Below are positions 27,371 through 34,738 of a stretch of 64,000 nt of DNA, piece by piece. Origin of the DNA: Pseudoalteromonas galatheae (GTDB lineage Bacteria > Pseudomonadota > Gammaproteobacteria > Enterobacterales > Alteromonadaceae). Below the pieces are notes generated by a model. The model ran no database searches. It was not told the origin of the DNA and saw only the letters and a program-made list of their open reading frames with translations. The stretch lies in NCBI RefSeq assembly GCF_005886105.2, contig NZ_PNCO02000002.1, positions 310,001 through 374,000 on the forward strand, in the 5' to 3' direction. Each line of letters begins with the position of its first letter. Position 1 is the first letter of the stretch. A program made the translations under genes and the position numbers.

Positions 27371-27931
27371 ATGAAAGCAATTGCAGGAAAGGAAAGTGCT
27401 GTGAGCTTTATCGAAAATTATGAATTTGATGAGGCTGTGCTCGAGTGGTTTGATTGGCATGTGGAAACTCATTTTGGGCAAAGGTTATCTGAAAAGGAAA
27501 TACAAGTAGTTGTAGAAGGCTTAAAAGACTACTTGATATTTACCATCATTTCGCCTCATAAAGTGGCCGCTGCAAGCAAGCTGGTTGACGAACTGTTTCA
27601 TGCTTTTATTTTACATACACATCAATACGCGTCCTTTTGCGAGGGGGTTGGGCAGTTTATTCACCACTATCCAGTGCGCAAGCGCGAAGTACTAGGTCAT
27701 CAAACCCCACTAGAAAACATCGAATATAACGAGCATTATCAGGCAATAATTAGAACATACTGTCTTGCTTGTTTGGCTTCAGACCTAGATCCCCTCACAA
27801 CAACGCAAGTCCCTTATTTATTTCAAGTTGACTCACTGTTACCAAAAGAACATGCGGTCTTGTTTGATATTCAGTTTTTTCAATCTGTGCTACCAAAACT
27901 TGGAGCGCACCATTTTATGATCAACGAGTAA
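27371..27931 (+). CDS. Uncharacterised protein with a DUF1399/GRDP-like motif
   Basis: The product has 186 residues, soluble, with no signal peptide. The central segment VDELFHAFILHTHQYASFC, followed by GVGQFIHHYP, resembles the conserved His-rich core of glycine-rich-domain (DUF1399-like) proteins, where the usual pattern is D-x-x-W-H-x-F-I-L-x-T-x-x-Y-x-x-F-C ... H-H-x-P. The clustered His and Cys could bind metal (inference). The ATG at 27371 follows GGAGAAGGG. It lies between two tiny ORFs and is followed 11 bp later by the 40-residue ORF, so they are probably cotranscribed. Confidence 0.7.
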   Translation: MKAIAGKESAVSFIENYEFDEAVLEWFDWHVETHFGQRLSEKEIQVVVEGLKDYLIFTIISPHKVAAASKLVDELFHAFILHTHQYASFCEGVGQFIHHYPVRKREVLGHQTPLENIEYNEHYQAIIRTYCLACLASDLDPLTTTQVPYLFQVDSLLPKEHAVLFDIQFFQSVLPKLGAHHFMINE

Positions 27932-27942
27932 AGGAGATATAC

Positions 27943-28065
27943 ATGTCATATTTAAAAAATCGAGCAAAAAGTAACAAAGCGGCTCACGCTCAAGTCGCGA
28001 TAGAATTAGTAAAAGCTGAGAAGTTTGCAGACGTTTGTTTAGCTGGTGTATGGCCTAGAAAGTAA
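27943..28065 (+). CDS. Small 40-residue ORF with an optimal ribosome site
   Basis: The ATG follows AAGGAGATATAC, an excellent Shine-Dalgarno, 11 bp after the DUF1399-like gene. The product begins MSYLKNRAKSNKAAHAQ, continues through a predicted amphipathic helix (VAIELVKAEKFAD) and ends VCLAGVWPRK. It has one Cys and one Trp, both in the last ten residues. No family is recognised. It could be a peptide substrate of nearby genes or a small structural protein; there is no direct evidence for either. Confidence 0.6.
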   Translation: MSYLKNRAKSNKAAHAQVAIELVKAEKFADVCLAGVWPRK

Positions 28066-28095
28066 ACGCTTTGAGTCTAGAATAAGCTTATTTTT

Positions 28096-28461
28096 ATGGA
28101 TATATTCGAAAAAATTGTAGCCCTAGAACAAGGGCTACATACACCGCAAATGCGCAGTGATATTGAGCGGATCTCAGATTATATTCACGATGAATTTTAT
28201 GAAGATGGCCTATTTAGCAAAGGGATGACCAAAGCTGATATTCTAGCGGGGTTAAAACATGAAGACCTTAGCAAGCATAAAATAGTCAGTGAGGATTATA
28301 AATTGGTGTCTCAGAGTCGTACGCGGGTGACCATTACATACACCTCAGCACTTGAGAGTGCTCTAGGTGAGAGATCATACTATGCCCAGAGGCACTCTAC
28401 TTGGTGTTGGTGCAGTGATGATAAATGGCGTCTGATAAGCCATAGTGCAGCATTGATATAG
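28096..28461 (+). CDS. DUF4440/SnoaL-like (NTF2-fold) protein
   Basis: The product has 121 residues. IVALEQGLHTPQMRSDIERI, then DYIHDEFYEDGLFSKGMTKAD and RTRVTITYTSALE, match the DUF4440 pattern of NTF2-fold proteins. It keeps the closing strand with Trp residues (STWCWCSDDKWRLISHSAAL). The substrate or ligand is unknown. It is the last gene before repeat copy B. No clear Shine-Dalgarno precedes the ATG. Confidence 0.8.
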   Translation: MDIFEKIVALEQGLHTPQMRSDIERISDYIHDEFYEDGLFSKGMTKADILAGLKHEDLSKHKIVSEDYKLVSQSRTRVTITYTSALESALGERSYYAQRHSTWCWCSDDKWRLISHSAALI

Positions 28462-28631
28462 TCATATTATCGTGTTCATCTAATACCTATTAACCTTAAT
28501 ACTTGCTGAGTTTGAAGGAGTAAACTTGACGCTAACAGCGTTAAAGATTTCTTATTTAAAACAAATAAGTAGAAAAATTTTCTCGCCTCAAAATAGCAAG
28601 CTTAATTAAGCTAATTGGTAATAAGGCTAAG

Positions 28632-28868
28632 AGACTCGTAAAAAGCAATTAACAGCAAAACAGAAAAAGAGTCTATAGATTAGTCTGAGAAGCCTCAAAG
28701 ATAACCATAAGCCTTGCACTGGAAATTAATAATAAGTTCGTCAGTTACAAAGGACTTAGTTATTCATTGTGATGGCAACTCCTAATGAGGAAGTAGAATG
28801 AGTAGAGGCAAATAATTAGCGGTAAATAGCGCCTACGTTTATTTGCAGGCACTAGATTAAATGTCAAG
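28632..28868. repeat. Interspersed repeat copy B, right flank of the M16 block
   Basis: This is the direct-orientation partner of 24174-24398; the core at 28668-28786 differs at only 3 of 119 positions. It occupies most of the 424-bp gap 28462-28885. The stretch 28462-28631 before it has no ORF or clear terminator. Confidence 0.88.
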
Positions 28869-28885
28869 ACACTGAATGGATTAAA

Positions 28886-29641
28886 TTACAATTGAATGGG
28901 CATAAATGGTTTGATGAAGGCGCCGACCACAAGGGCAAGCAACACACTGACAAGCGTGCCCAACATCACGTATTCGGTGAGCTTTCTGTCTTGGCTTTGG
29001 GTTAGATCGCCAAAGCGAAACACCGATTTAGCGGCGAGAATAAAACCGATAGCAGCCCAGCTATCCAGTAACACGCAGCTCAGCAGTAATACACGTTCAA
29101 GCTGACCAATTAAGCTTCCTGCTTGCGGCAGGCTATCAAGAGCTGAATTATTGAGTTGCCATCGCTCAAGCAGCATGCTGGTGAATATCGATGCGGGATG
29201 CAATACCATTAAATAGCCCACAACCAATATTAGCAGCTGGACATTGGCAAAAGGCTTGGCAAAGACACTGAGTGCAATCTCAGGCTCTGCAATTAGCCAA
29301 GTGACGACCACTAATATGGCAATATGTGCACATTGGTCTATCACAAAAGGAATAGCTCCCTTGCTAGAATAGGATTTAGCTAAGTCGATACAGTAGTGAC
29401 TAATACCTACCGCTAGCGCAAAGAGCAGCGCATTCCATTGTGCTCCCCAAAACAAAGTAGACTGCCAAAGTAGGATGATTGCAAGTGCAGCCCCGCTATG
29501 CGCGATACTATGCCACAACAATTTGATGGACTTATAGTGACGGGTATTTCTATCATGTACCCAGCTCATAGGTTGGAGGTAAAAGTCAGTGAGTGTGTGG
29601 CCTATTACTAACCACAATAACAATACTTGCCATTCGTTCAT
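28886..29641 (-). CDS. DUF3307 integral membrane protein
   Basis: The product has 251 residues with six or so helices. The N-terminal VIGHTLTDFYLQPMSWVHDRN and LLWHSIAHSGAALAII, with GISHYCIDLAKSY, carry the conserved His/Asp positions of DUF3307. The GTG at 29650 is in frame, but the ATG at 29641 has GAGG at the best distance. It follows the SatD-like gene by 38 bp on the same strand; SatD/DUF3307 pairs are common. Function unknown; the His/Asp in membrane helices hint at metal binding (inference). Confidence 0.85.
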   Translation of the reverse strand: MNEWQVLLLWLVIGHTLTDFYLQPMSWVHDRNTRHYKSIKLLWHSIAHSGAALAIILLWQSTLFWGAQWNALLFALAVGISHYCIDLAKSYSSKGAIPFVIDQCAHIAILVVVTWLIAEPEIALSVFAKPFANVQLLILVVGYLMVLHPASIFTSMLLERWQLNNSALDSLPQAGSLIGQLERVLLLSCVLLDSWAAIGFILAAKSVFRFGDLTQSQDRKLTEYVMLGTLVSVLLALVVGAFIKPFMPIQL

Positions 29642-29679
29642 TAAGTCCACCTCGTGATATTTAAGCGTTGAGCATTCGA

Positions 29680-30288
29680 CTATTGGTGTGAGCGTGCAAT
29701 TGCTAAAAATTGATCTAGTAAAGCATAGTGTGCGCTATTGAGTAACTTAGTCACATTCACCCGACTGGTGTTGAGTTGTTTTGCAATATCGGCATGGCTC
29801 AACTTAGGGTGTGAAATATGAATAAAAGCGGCCTCTGCTTGTTTATGGGTTAAGTTCGAAAGTAACAAATCCACAAATGCTAGGTTTAGTGTAAAGTGGG
29901 CATTGCTGTCATTGTTATATCTGAGTCTTGCTTGTCCTATTGTGTCCAACCCTCGGCCCGCTAGTACCAGCGCAGTACCCGTTGCGGTTGATAAATCTGC
30001 GGCGGTGATATTGACTTCACCGACTGCGAGGCTGAGTCTGGCATCGCTATGTCGGCTAATTAAAAACAACCGTAGCCGTAACGCCACATTGAATAGTTTC
30101 GTCGCGTCTTGCAACACAAGCTGAAAGCCATCGCCGCGGTAAAAGCTATAATAGCCCTGCTCTGCAGCTGCTATATCAGCTAAGTAGTCCTTTAATTCAC
30201 TTTGCAGTGTTGTAAGTTGTAGTAGTGACAGTGATTGTGAGCCGACGATGTCTGCTGTGATCACCGCACCTTGAAGTAGTGATGTCAT
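29680..30288 (-). CDS. SatD-family-like protein with C-terminal helix-turn-helix
   Basis: The product has 202 residues. The N-terminal region ITADIVGSQSL and YYSFYRGDGFQLVLQDATKL follow the SatD-type nucleotidyl-cyclase-like fold, with RLSLAVGEVNI and GTALVLAGRGLD. The C-terminal segment KLSHADIAKQLNTSRVNVTK is a helix-turn-helix, so the protein probably binds DNA. Two tandem dyads immediately upstream of its start (30291-30340) are candidate autoregulatory sites. It is paired with the DUF3307 gene. The signal sensed is unknown. Confidence 0.8.
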   Translation of the reverse strand: MTSLLQGAVITADIVGSQSLSLLQLTTLQSELKDYLADIAAAEQGYYSFYRGDGFQLVLQDATKLFNVALRLRLFLISRHSDARLSLAVGEVNITAADLSTATGTALVLAGRGLDTIGQARLRYNNDSNAHFTLNLAFVDLLLSNLTHKQAEAAFIHISHPKLSHADIAKQLNTSRVNVTKLLNSAHYALLDQFLAIARSHQ

Positions 30289-30290
30289 GT

Positions 30291-30340
30291 AAGTAACTTG
30301 GTTTGGTTACATATCGATAAGTAACTAATTTTGGTTACAT
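30291..30340. promoter_or_regulatory. Two tandem dyad operators before the SatD-like gene
   Basis: Each 22-bp copy (30291-30312 and 30319-30340) reads AAGTAACT, a 6-nt variable part, then GGTTACAT, with GTAAC/GTTAC as inverted half-sites. They are 28 bp apart, and the first ends 3 bp from the start codon. Beyond them, 30341-30724 shows only AT-rich DNA and a small GTGTCG/CGACAC hairpin near 30625; no gene is supported there. Confidence 0.65.
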
Positions 30341-30724
30341 TTATTTTGGTATGAAGCTGGATAAAAAGCAAGCAGTCGGTAAGACTTGTTCACTTTGACA
30401 GTATTTTACCAAAACGAATGCAGTTATGGAGGCAGACAAAGCTTCCGTTGATGTGAGAAATAGACGTTTATTAGCAGCTCTAAAACTTACATTTTTAAAT
30501 TTAATATACTGATTTTAAAGTGCTTTATTGTCACCTCGGGCGTGGATGTTAGTGAAGCACGGGGCCACTTTATTCATGACTGACAAAACGTCGTTTACTA
30601 TCCTCGGCGAAGTGCCTACCAGTGTCGATTATCTCACCGACACGATGTACTATTGATAAATCGAATATCGGCCAAGAAAGAAGTGGTAGAGCTTACGGTT
30701 GCGAATCAATAACTGGAGTATAAA

Positions 30725-30952
30725 ATGAGCCAATTAGCTCAATATCAGCGTTTTAGGCAAGAACTGGGGCAATTGCTCGCACAATACAAAGGCTATGGGT
30801 TGGTACTTGGTTTTCTGCTAAACCTGAGTATTTGGCATATTGCATCTCAGTTTGTTGCTGATCCCTTTGTCTCTAACTTTTGGAATCAAGTGTTTGTTTC
30901 CTTACTCTTTTCTGCGGTTTTTTGCTTGCGTACTGAGCGAAAACCAACTTAA
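30725..30952 (+). CDS. Small predicted membrane protein
   Basis: The product has 75 residues; GGAG lies six bases before the ATG. A polar N-terminus (MSQLAQYQRFRQELGQLLAQ) is followed by one or two hydrophobic stretches (YGLVLGFLLNLSIWHIA and VFVSLLFSAVFCL). I do not recognise the family. A strong terminator follows 15 bp after the stop, supporting it as a real transcribed gene. Confidence 0.65.
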   Translation: MSQLAQYQRFRQELGQLLAQYKGYGLVLGFLLNLSIWHIASQFVADPFVSNFWNQVFVSLLFSAVFCLRTERKPT

Positions 30953-30966
30953 TTTTCTCGCCGAAA

Positions 30967-30995
30967 AGAAAGGCACAATACGCATGTGCCTTTTT
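30967..30995. terminator. Terminator after the small membrane protein gene
   Basis: Stem AAAGGCACA, 7-nt loop, TGTGCCTTT continuing TT on the + strand. The next gene on the minus strand ends at 31009, and the A-run on the other side lets the hairpin serve both directions. Confidence 0.85.
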
Positions 30996-31008
30996 ACAGC
31001 AAGCGCGG

Positions 31009-31383
31009 CTATAAACAATACTGTGAAATGATCTTATACACTTGGTTGATATTGTCGCCCGCTTTAAATTCTTTACTAATTGGCGTTGGATCTGAGCCAA
31101 TCCAGATTTTTAATTCCGCGTCTAGGTCGAAGTGACCCGCAGATTCTTTGCTGTATTTTGTTATTTTGCTATACGGAATGCTGAGCATTTCTACTTTGCT
31201 GCCCGTCATGCCTTGCTTGTCGATTAAAATTAAACGCTTGTTAGTAAAAATAAATAAGTCGCGGATCACTTTGTAAGCTTGTGCAACCTCTTCTCCGGTG
31301 ATAAGTGTATCTTCTAATAACTTATCAACTTCGTTACTGTCTACTTCGCTTGCATTACCGAGTAGACCACTTAATAGTCCCAT
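31009..31383 (-). CDS. Bacterial PH-domain protein (bPH_1 / DUF1696 type)
   Basis: The product has 124 residues. AYKVIRDLFIFTNKRLILID followed by SIPYSKITKYSKES is the hallmark of this bacterial PH-like fold, and DLDAELKIWIGSD completes the sheet. No signal peptide; cytoplasmic. Family members form ring-like oligomers in structures; physiological role unclear. GGAG precedes the ATG at a normal distance. Transcribed alone. Confidence 0.88.
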   Translation of the reverse strand: MGLLSGLLGNASEVDSNEVDKLLEDTLITGEEVAQAYKVIRDLFIFTNKRLILIDKQGMTGSKVEMLSIPYSKITKYSKESAGHFDLDAELKIWIGSDPTPISKEFKAGDNINQVYKIISQYCL

Positions 31384-31529
31384 TGTTATTCTCCGTTTTT
31401 TTCAATTCGTCTTAGACTGATCGCTAGATAGTGCTTAGGTCGAAATGAATTAATGATGAAAGTGACAAAACCAGCATAGAAAAGCACGCTGATTTTGCCA
31501 AATAAATAACCCGAGTTTGGAGTAAGAAG

Positions 31530-31898
31530 TTAGCTTATATCTCTTATCAAACAAATTTTGCCATCACGAAATGCAAACTCTGAGCGGCCTTGTAAGGAGA
31601 TGCTTTGCCCTGCTTTCATGCCATTGGCCAAGTCTTGGGCTAATTTAGCTTTGTATGTCACATGAACAATAAACAGATCATTGTCTTGCGTGGCGGCGGT
31701 TAAAGATTGATTGCGTTCGGAAAATAACTTAGCGGACTGATTTGCTAATTCTGCAAACTCCATTTTACTGGTTGTACGCGTCGTAATTTCACCATTGGCG
31801 AGATTCTCAAATACGACATCATCCGTGAGCTGAGCTAGCATACCCGGGATATCAAAATGATTGTAGGCTGAGATATAATTTTTAACTAAGGTTTCCAT
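31530..31898 (-). CDS. SnoaL-like / NTF2-fold protein
   Basis: The product has 122 residues. KNYISAYNHFDIPGMLAQL, DDVVFENLANGEIT and LQGRSEFAFRDGKICLIRDI follow the polyketide-cyclase-like SnoaL pattern. AGGAGG precedes the ATG. It follows the glutathione S-transferase gene by 24 bp on the same strand, so the two are probably an operon. Substrate unknown. Confidence 0.85.
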   Translation of the reverse strand: METLVKNYISAYNHFDIPGMLAQLTDDVVFENLANGEITTRTTSKMEFAELANQSAKLFSERNQSLTAATQDNDLFIVHVTYKAKLAQDLANGMKAGQSISLQGRSEFAFRDGKICLIRDIS

Positions 31899-31922
31899 TT
31901 TTCCTCCTTGGTGTAATGGATG

Positions 31923-32558
31923 TTAATAAAAACTTAGATCGGTTTGTTCAATTTCGCACACTCTTTTTACCACTTTTTGCTGTGCCATGACTCGCATAAA
32001 TCGACCCAAATGCGCATAGTCTTTTGGCGCAGTATTAAATCCACTTGCCCAATGGGCTAGCATAAACAAATAATAGTCACAGAGCGTGAGCTGCTCACCA
32101 GCTAAATAGGTGTTTGTTGCTAACTGCTTATCGATGAGTGCAAACATGTCGCCGACTCGTTGCTCTGCGGCTTGAGACATGGTCTTACTGTTCTCTAGTG
32201 ACAGCTGATATTTTTCAGGATAAAAATACAGCATGAGTTCTGGCTGAACTGTCGTGGTTAAATAAAAAAGCCACTGATAAAACGTGGCTCTCTGTGGGGT
32301 TTTCGGCGCAGGGATAAGTTGCCCCTCAGGGTGCTTTTCGCATAAATGCAAACAAATTGCCGCACTCTCGAAGATGACCTGTTCGCCGTCGACCAATGTC
32401 GGGATCCGTCCTGTTGGATTGAGTTCTAAATAGGTCGCAGACTTTTGTTGTTGTGTCTTTCTATTGACTAAGAGCAGTTCCTTTTCTAGCTGTAAGTGCT
32501 CAAGTACGAGGTGCGGTGCCCAACTGGCATTACGAGGGTAGTAAAATAACTGATACAT
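31923..32558 (-). CDS. Glutathione S-transferase
   Basis: The product has 211 residues. The thioredoxin-like N-terminal domain reads MYQLFYYPRNASWAPHLVLE, with the cis-Pro/Glu-Ser glutathione site NPTGRIPTLVDG and VIFESAAICLHLCEK; the C-terminal helical domain has LTLCDYYLFMLAHWASG. The predicted catalytic position carries Ser/Asn near NASWAP, like beta/theta-type bacterial GSTs. It is divergent from the MerR gene at 32675. Confidence 0.9.
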   Translation of the reverse strand: MYQLFYYPRNASWAPHLVLEHLQLEKELLLVNRKTQQQKSATYLELNPTGRIPTLVDGEQVIFESAAICLHLCEKHPEGQLIPAPKTPQRATFYQWLFYLTTTVQPELMLYFYPEKYQLSLENSKTMSQAAEQRVGDMFALIDKQLATNTYLAGEQLTLCDYYLFMLAHWASGFNTAPKDYAHLGRFMRVMAQQKVVKRVCEIEQTDLSFY

Positions 32559-32674
32559 CTTCTGCTATTCCTTGGCGATACTTTTTGTTAGCGTGTGGCT
32601 GGTTTACCGTTGATAGTTGCAACTTTTGCAGAGGCTGTAAACCGTTATTTTGCTTTTAGCAGGGAGAATCAAAA

Positions 32675-33049
32675 ATGTATATTGGCAAGCTGTCAAAGCA
32701 AACAGGGCTGTCAGTTAAGGCCATTCGCTTTTATGAAGAAAAAGGGCTTATACCTACCCCGGAGCGGGTTGGTAAGTACCGTGTCTATTCGCAAGTGGAT
32801 GTCGATCTGTTGTTATTAATAAAAGAAGCAAAATTGCTCGGTGTGTCGATTAAGCAATTGCAGCAGGTAATTGAAATTAAAGGGCGACAAGTCAACTGGG
32901 TAGAAATAAACACGTTTTTAGTTGAGCTCAAAGCATCCTGCATAGAGCAAGTTGCGCAGCTTCAGCAAAAAATACACCGAATTGAACACTGCATCGCATC
33001 GCTTGATGAATGTCCACAGATAAAACTATCCCAGTCTCAGGTAGAGTAA
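32675..33049 (+). CDS. MerR-family transcriptional regulator
   Basis: The product has 124 residues. The winged helix-turn-helix MYIGKLSKQTGLSVKAIRFY plus EEKGLIPTPERVGKYRVYS is a classic MerR N-terminus, followed by a dimerisation coil and a short C-terminus with two Cys (HCIASLDECP), reminiscent of the metal- or redox-sensing CueR/SoxR branch. It sits between the divergent GST gene and the NAD(P)H oxidoreductase gene, whose promoter has the wide 20-bp spacer that MerR activators untwist. Confidence 0.92.
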   Translation: MYIGKLSKQTGLSVKAIRFYEEKGLIPTPERVGKYRVYSQVDVDLLLLIKEAKLLGVSIKQLQQVIEIKGRQVNWVEINTFLVELKASCIEQVAQLQQKIHRIEHCIASLDECPQIKLSQSQVE

Positions 33050-33050
33050 C

Positions 33051-33082
33051 TTGACTCTCCCGTTAGGGGGAGACAGTACACT
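33051..33082 (+). promoter_or_regulatory. MerR-type promoter with a 20-bp spacer
   Basis: -35 TTGACT (33051-33056) and -10 TACACT (33077-33082) are 20 bp apart, and the spacer contains a dyad CTCTCCC-GTTA-GGGGGAG. This is the standard layout for MerR activation and precedes the oxidoreductase gene at 33113. Confidence 0.82.
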
Positions 33083-33112
33083 CGTTTCTCAGTCATTGAT
33101 AAGGAAACGACG

Positions 33113-33685
33113 ATGAAAAAAATACTGCTACTAAACGGTAACCCCAAAACCAAAAGCCTGTGCCACGCTATCACAGCAAGCTACGAGCAAGCTGCAAGCA
33201 CCCAACATCAAATACGCAGAATGGATCTTAGTGAGATGCACTTTGAAATCAATTTGATGTATGGCTATGAAGCAAATCAACCGTTAGAGCCATGCCTCAA
33301 GCAGTTCCAAGAGAACTTACTGTGGGCGCAGCACATTGTGATAGTAAGCCCAATTTGGTGGTTGGCGTTACCAGCCAAGCTCAAAGGGCTAATAGATAGA
33401 ACATTACTTCCAGGCTTTGCTTTTAAATACAGTGAAGCAGGAACTGAAATTGAAAAACTTCTAGCGCATAAAACCGCAAGAGTTATTCTCACATCAGACA
33501 CGCCGCAAACTTATTTGGAAGAAGCCGCAACTGGGCTTGTGGCTCAACTAGAACATGGGACATTGGGGTTTTGTGGTATAGAGCCAACTCAACATACGTT
33601 ATTTGGCCCAGCGCACTTAGCAACTCCTGAGGTAATTGATAACTGGCTGAGTGAAGTGACAAGTTTAGCCGTGCGGGGCGAGTGA
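33113..33685 (+). CDS. Flavodoxin-fold NAD(P)H:quinone oxidoreductase-like protein
   Basis: The product has 190 residues. MKKILLLNGNPKTKSLCHAI is the FMN/FAD phosphate loop of the NQO1/MdaB/YwrO-like family, and SPIWWLALPAKLKGLIDRTL and PGFAFKYSE are family signatures. It probably reduces quinones or electrophiles by two electrons in the cytoplasm. Control by the adjacent MerR regulator is supported by the promoter at 33051-33082. Confidence 0.9.
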   Translation: MKKILLLNGNPKTKSLCHAITASYEQAASTQHQIRRMDLSEMHFEINLMYGYEANQPLEPCLKQFQENLLWAQHIVIVSPIWWLALPAKLKGLIDRTLLPGFAFKYSEAGTEIEKLLAHKTARVILTSDTPQTYLEEAATGLVAQLEHGTLGFCGIEPTQHTLFGPAHLATPEVIDNWLSEVTSLAVRGE

Positions 33686-33787
33686 GTAAAAACACACAAC
33701 TTCTATTGCTAAGCTTATTTTAAATCAAAATTTGCAATGCCGAATGTTGCTATCTTTTACAGCAAGATGGCAACTTGGGCGGAGTGT

Positions 33788-34738
33788 ATGCGAATTTGGA
33801 GTTTATTACTTTTTGCGTTTCCATTATTGGGAGTTGCAAATGAGCCAATTCTGCCACTTGAGTCTGCAATAGGACTTGATGCCGATAAAGTCAGCTTGGG
33901 CAGAACACTTTTTTTTGATAAGCGACTTTCTCGAGGAAATCAGGTTAGCTGTGCGTCATGCCATCAACTTCCCAGTCATGGCGCAGATGTAAAGCCCCTT
34001 TCCAGTGGTGTTAATGGTGCAGTTGGTGAGCTAAAAACTCCGACCGTTTACAATGCAGTTTTTAATATCCGTCAAGCGTGGGATGGCCGTGCTCAATCGC
34101 TTTATGATCAGGTCGACTCACCCATCTTAAACCCTAAAGAGCATGATATGACTTGGCCAGAAGTCATTGCTAAGTTAAATCAAGATAAAATACTTGTCGA
34201 GCAATTTGATAAAGTATACTCGCAGGGAATAACCAAGCACACGATAAAAGACGCAATAGCAACTTTTGAATCGTCGTTAATCACCGTTGATGCGCCGTTT
34301 GATTTATGGCTCAAAGATAATAGTGTAAAACTGCCGAAGCCTGCTATTGCCGGCTATGAGCTATTTAAACGGTATGGCTGTATTAGCTGTCATCAAGGGC
34401 GCAATGTTGGCGGTAATATGTTTGCCAAAATGGGCACTTTTGGTGATTACTTTGGCGATAGAAAGACGCCAATTCAAAAAATGGATTACGGCCGTTTTAA
34501 TGTTACTGGCAACGAGCAAGATCGCTTTGTGTTCAAAGTGCCGAGTCTGCGACTTGCTAGTAAACAAGTATATTTTTTTCACGATGGTAGTCATAGTAGC
34601 CTAGAAGCTGCCGTTGCGACCATGGCCAAATATCAACTTGGCCGCAATATCTCAGACTCTGATATCAATAAGCTAGTTGCCTTTATTGGCAGCCTAGCAG
34701 GACATCACCACGAAATGGATTTGGAAAATCACGAATGA
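33788..34738 (+). CDS. Periplasmic di-haem cytochrome c peroxidase-like protein
   Basis: The product has 316 residues with a signal peptide (MRIWSLLLFAFPLLGVA). Two haem c sites are visible, CASCH at 55-59 and CISCH at 198-202, with the peroxidase block LGRTLFFDKRLSRGNQVSCA and LKTPTVYNAVFN. The family (CcpA/MauG-like) uses two haems to reduce hydrogen peroxide or perform oxidations. Start at 33788 is chosen for the signal peptide; the frame extends to 33737. The stop overlaps the start of the GGDEF-EAL gene (ATGA), so the two are translationally coupled. Confidence 0.9.
   Translation: MRIWSLLLFAFPLLGVANEPILPLESAIGLDADKVSLGRTLFFDKRLSRGNQVSCASCHQLPSHGADVKPLSSGVNGAVGELKTPTVYNAVFNIRQAWDGRAQSLYDQVDSPILNPKEHDMTWPEVIAKLNQDKILVEQFDKVYSQGITKHTIKDAIATFESSLITVDAPFDLWLKDNSVKLPKPAIAGYELFKRYGCISCHQGRNVGGNMFAKMGTFGDYFGDRKTPIQKMDYGRFNVTGNEQDRFVFKVPSLRLASKQVYFFHDGSHSSLEAAVATMAKYQLGRNISDSDINKLVAFIGSLAGHHHEMDLENHE

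Noticed and set aside
30427..30655. Short ORFs (26-28 codons) in the gap before the small membrane protein gene
   Set aside because: No ribosome site or conserved character; chance ORFs are expected at this length.
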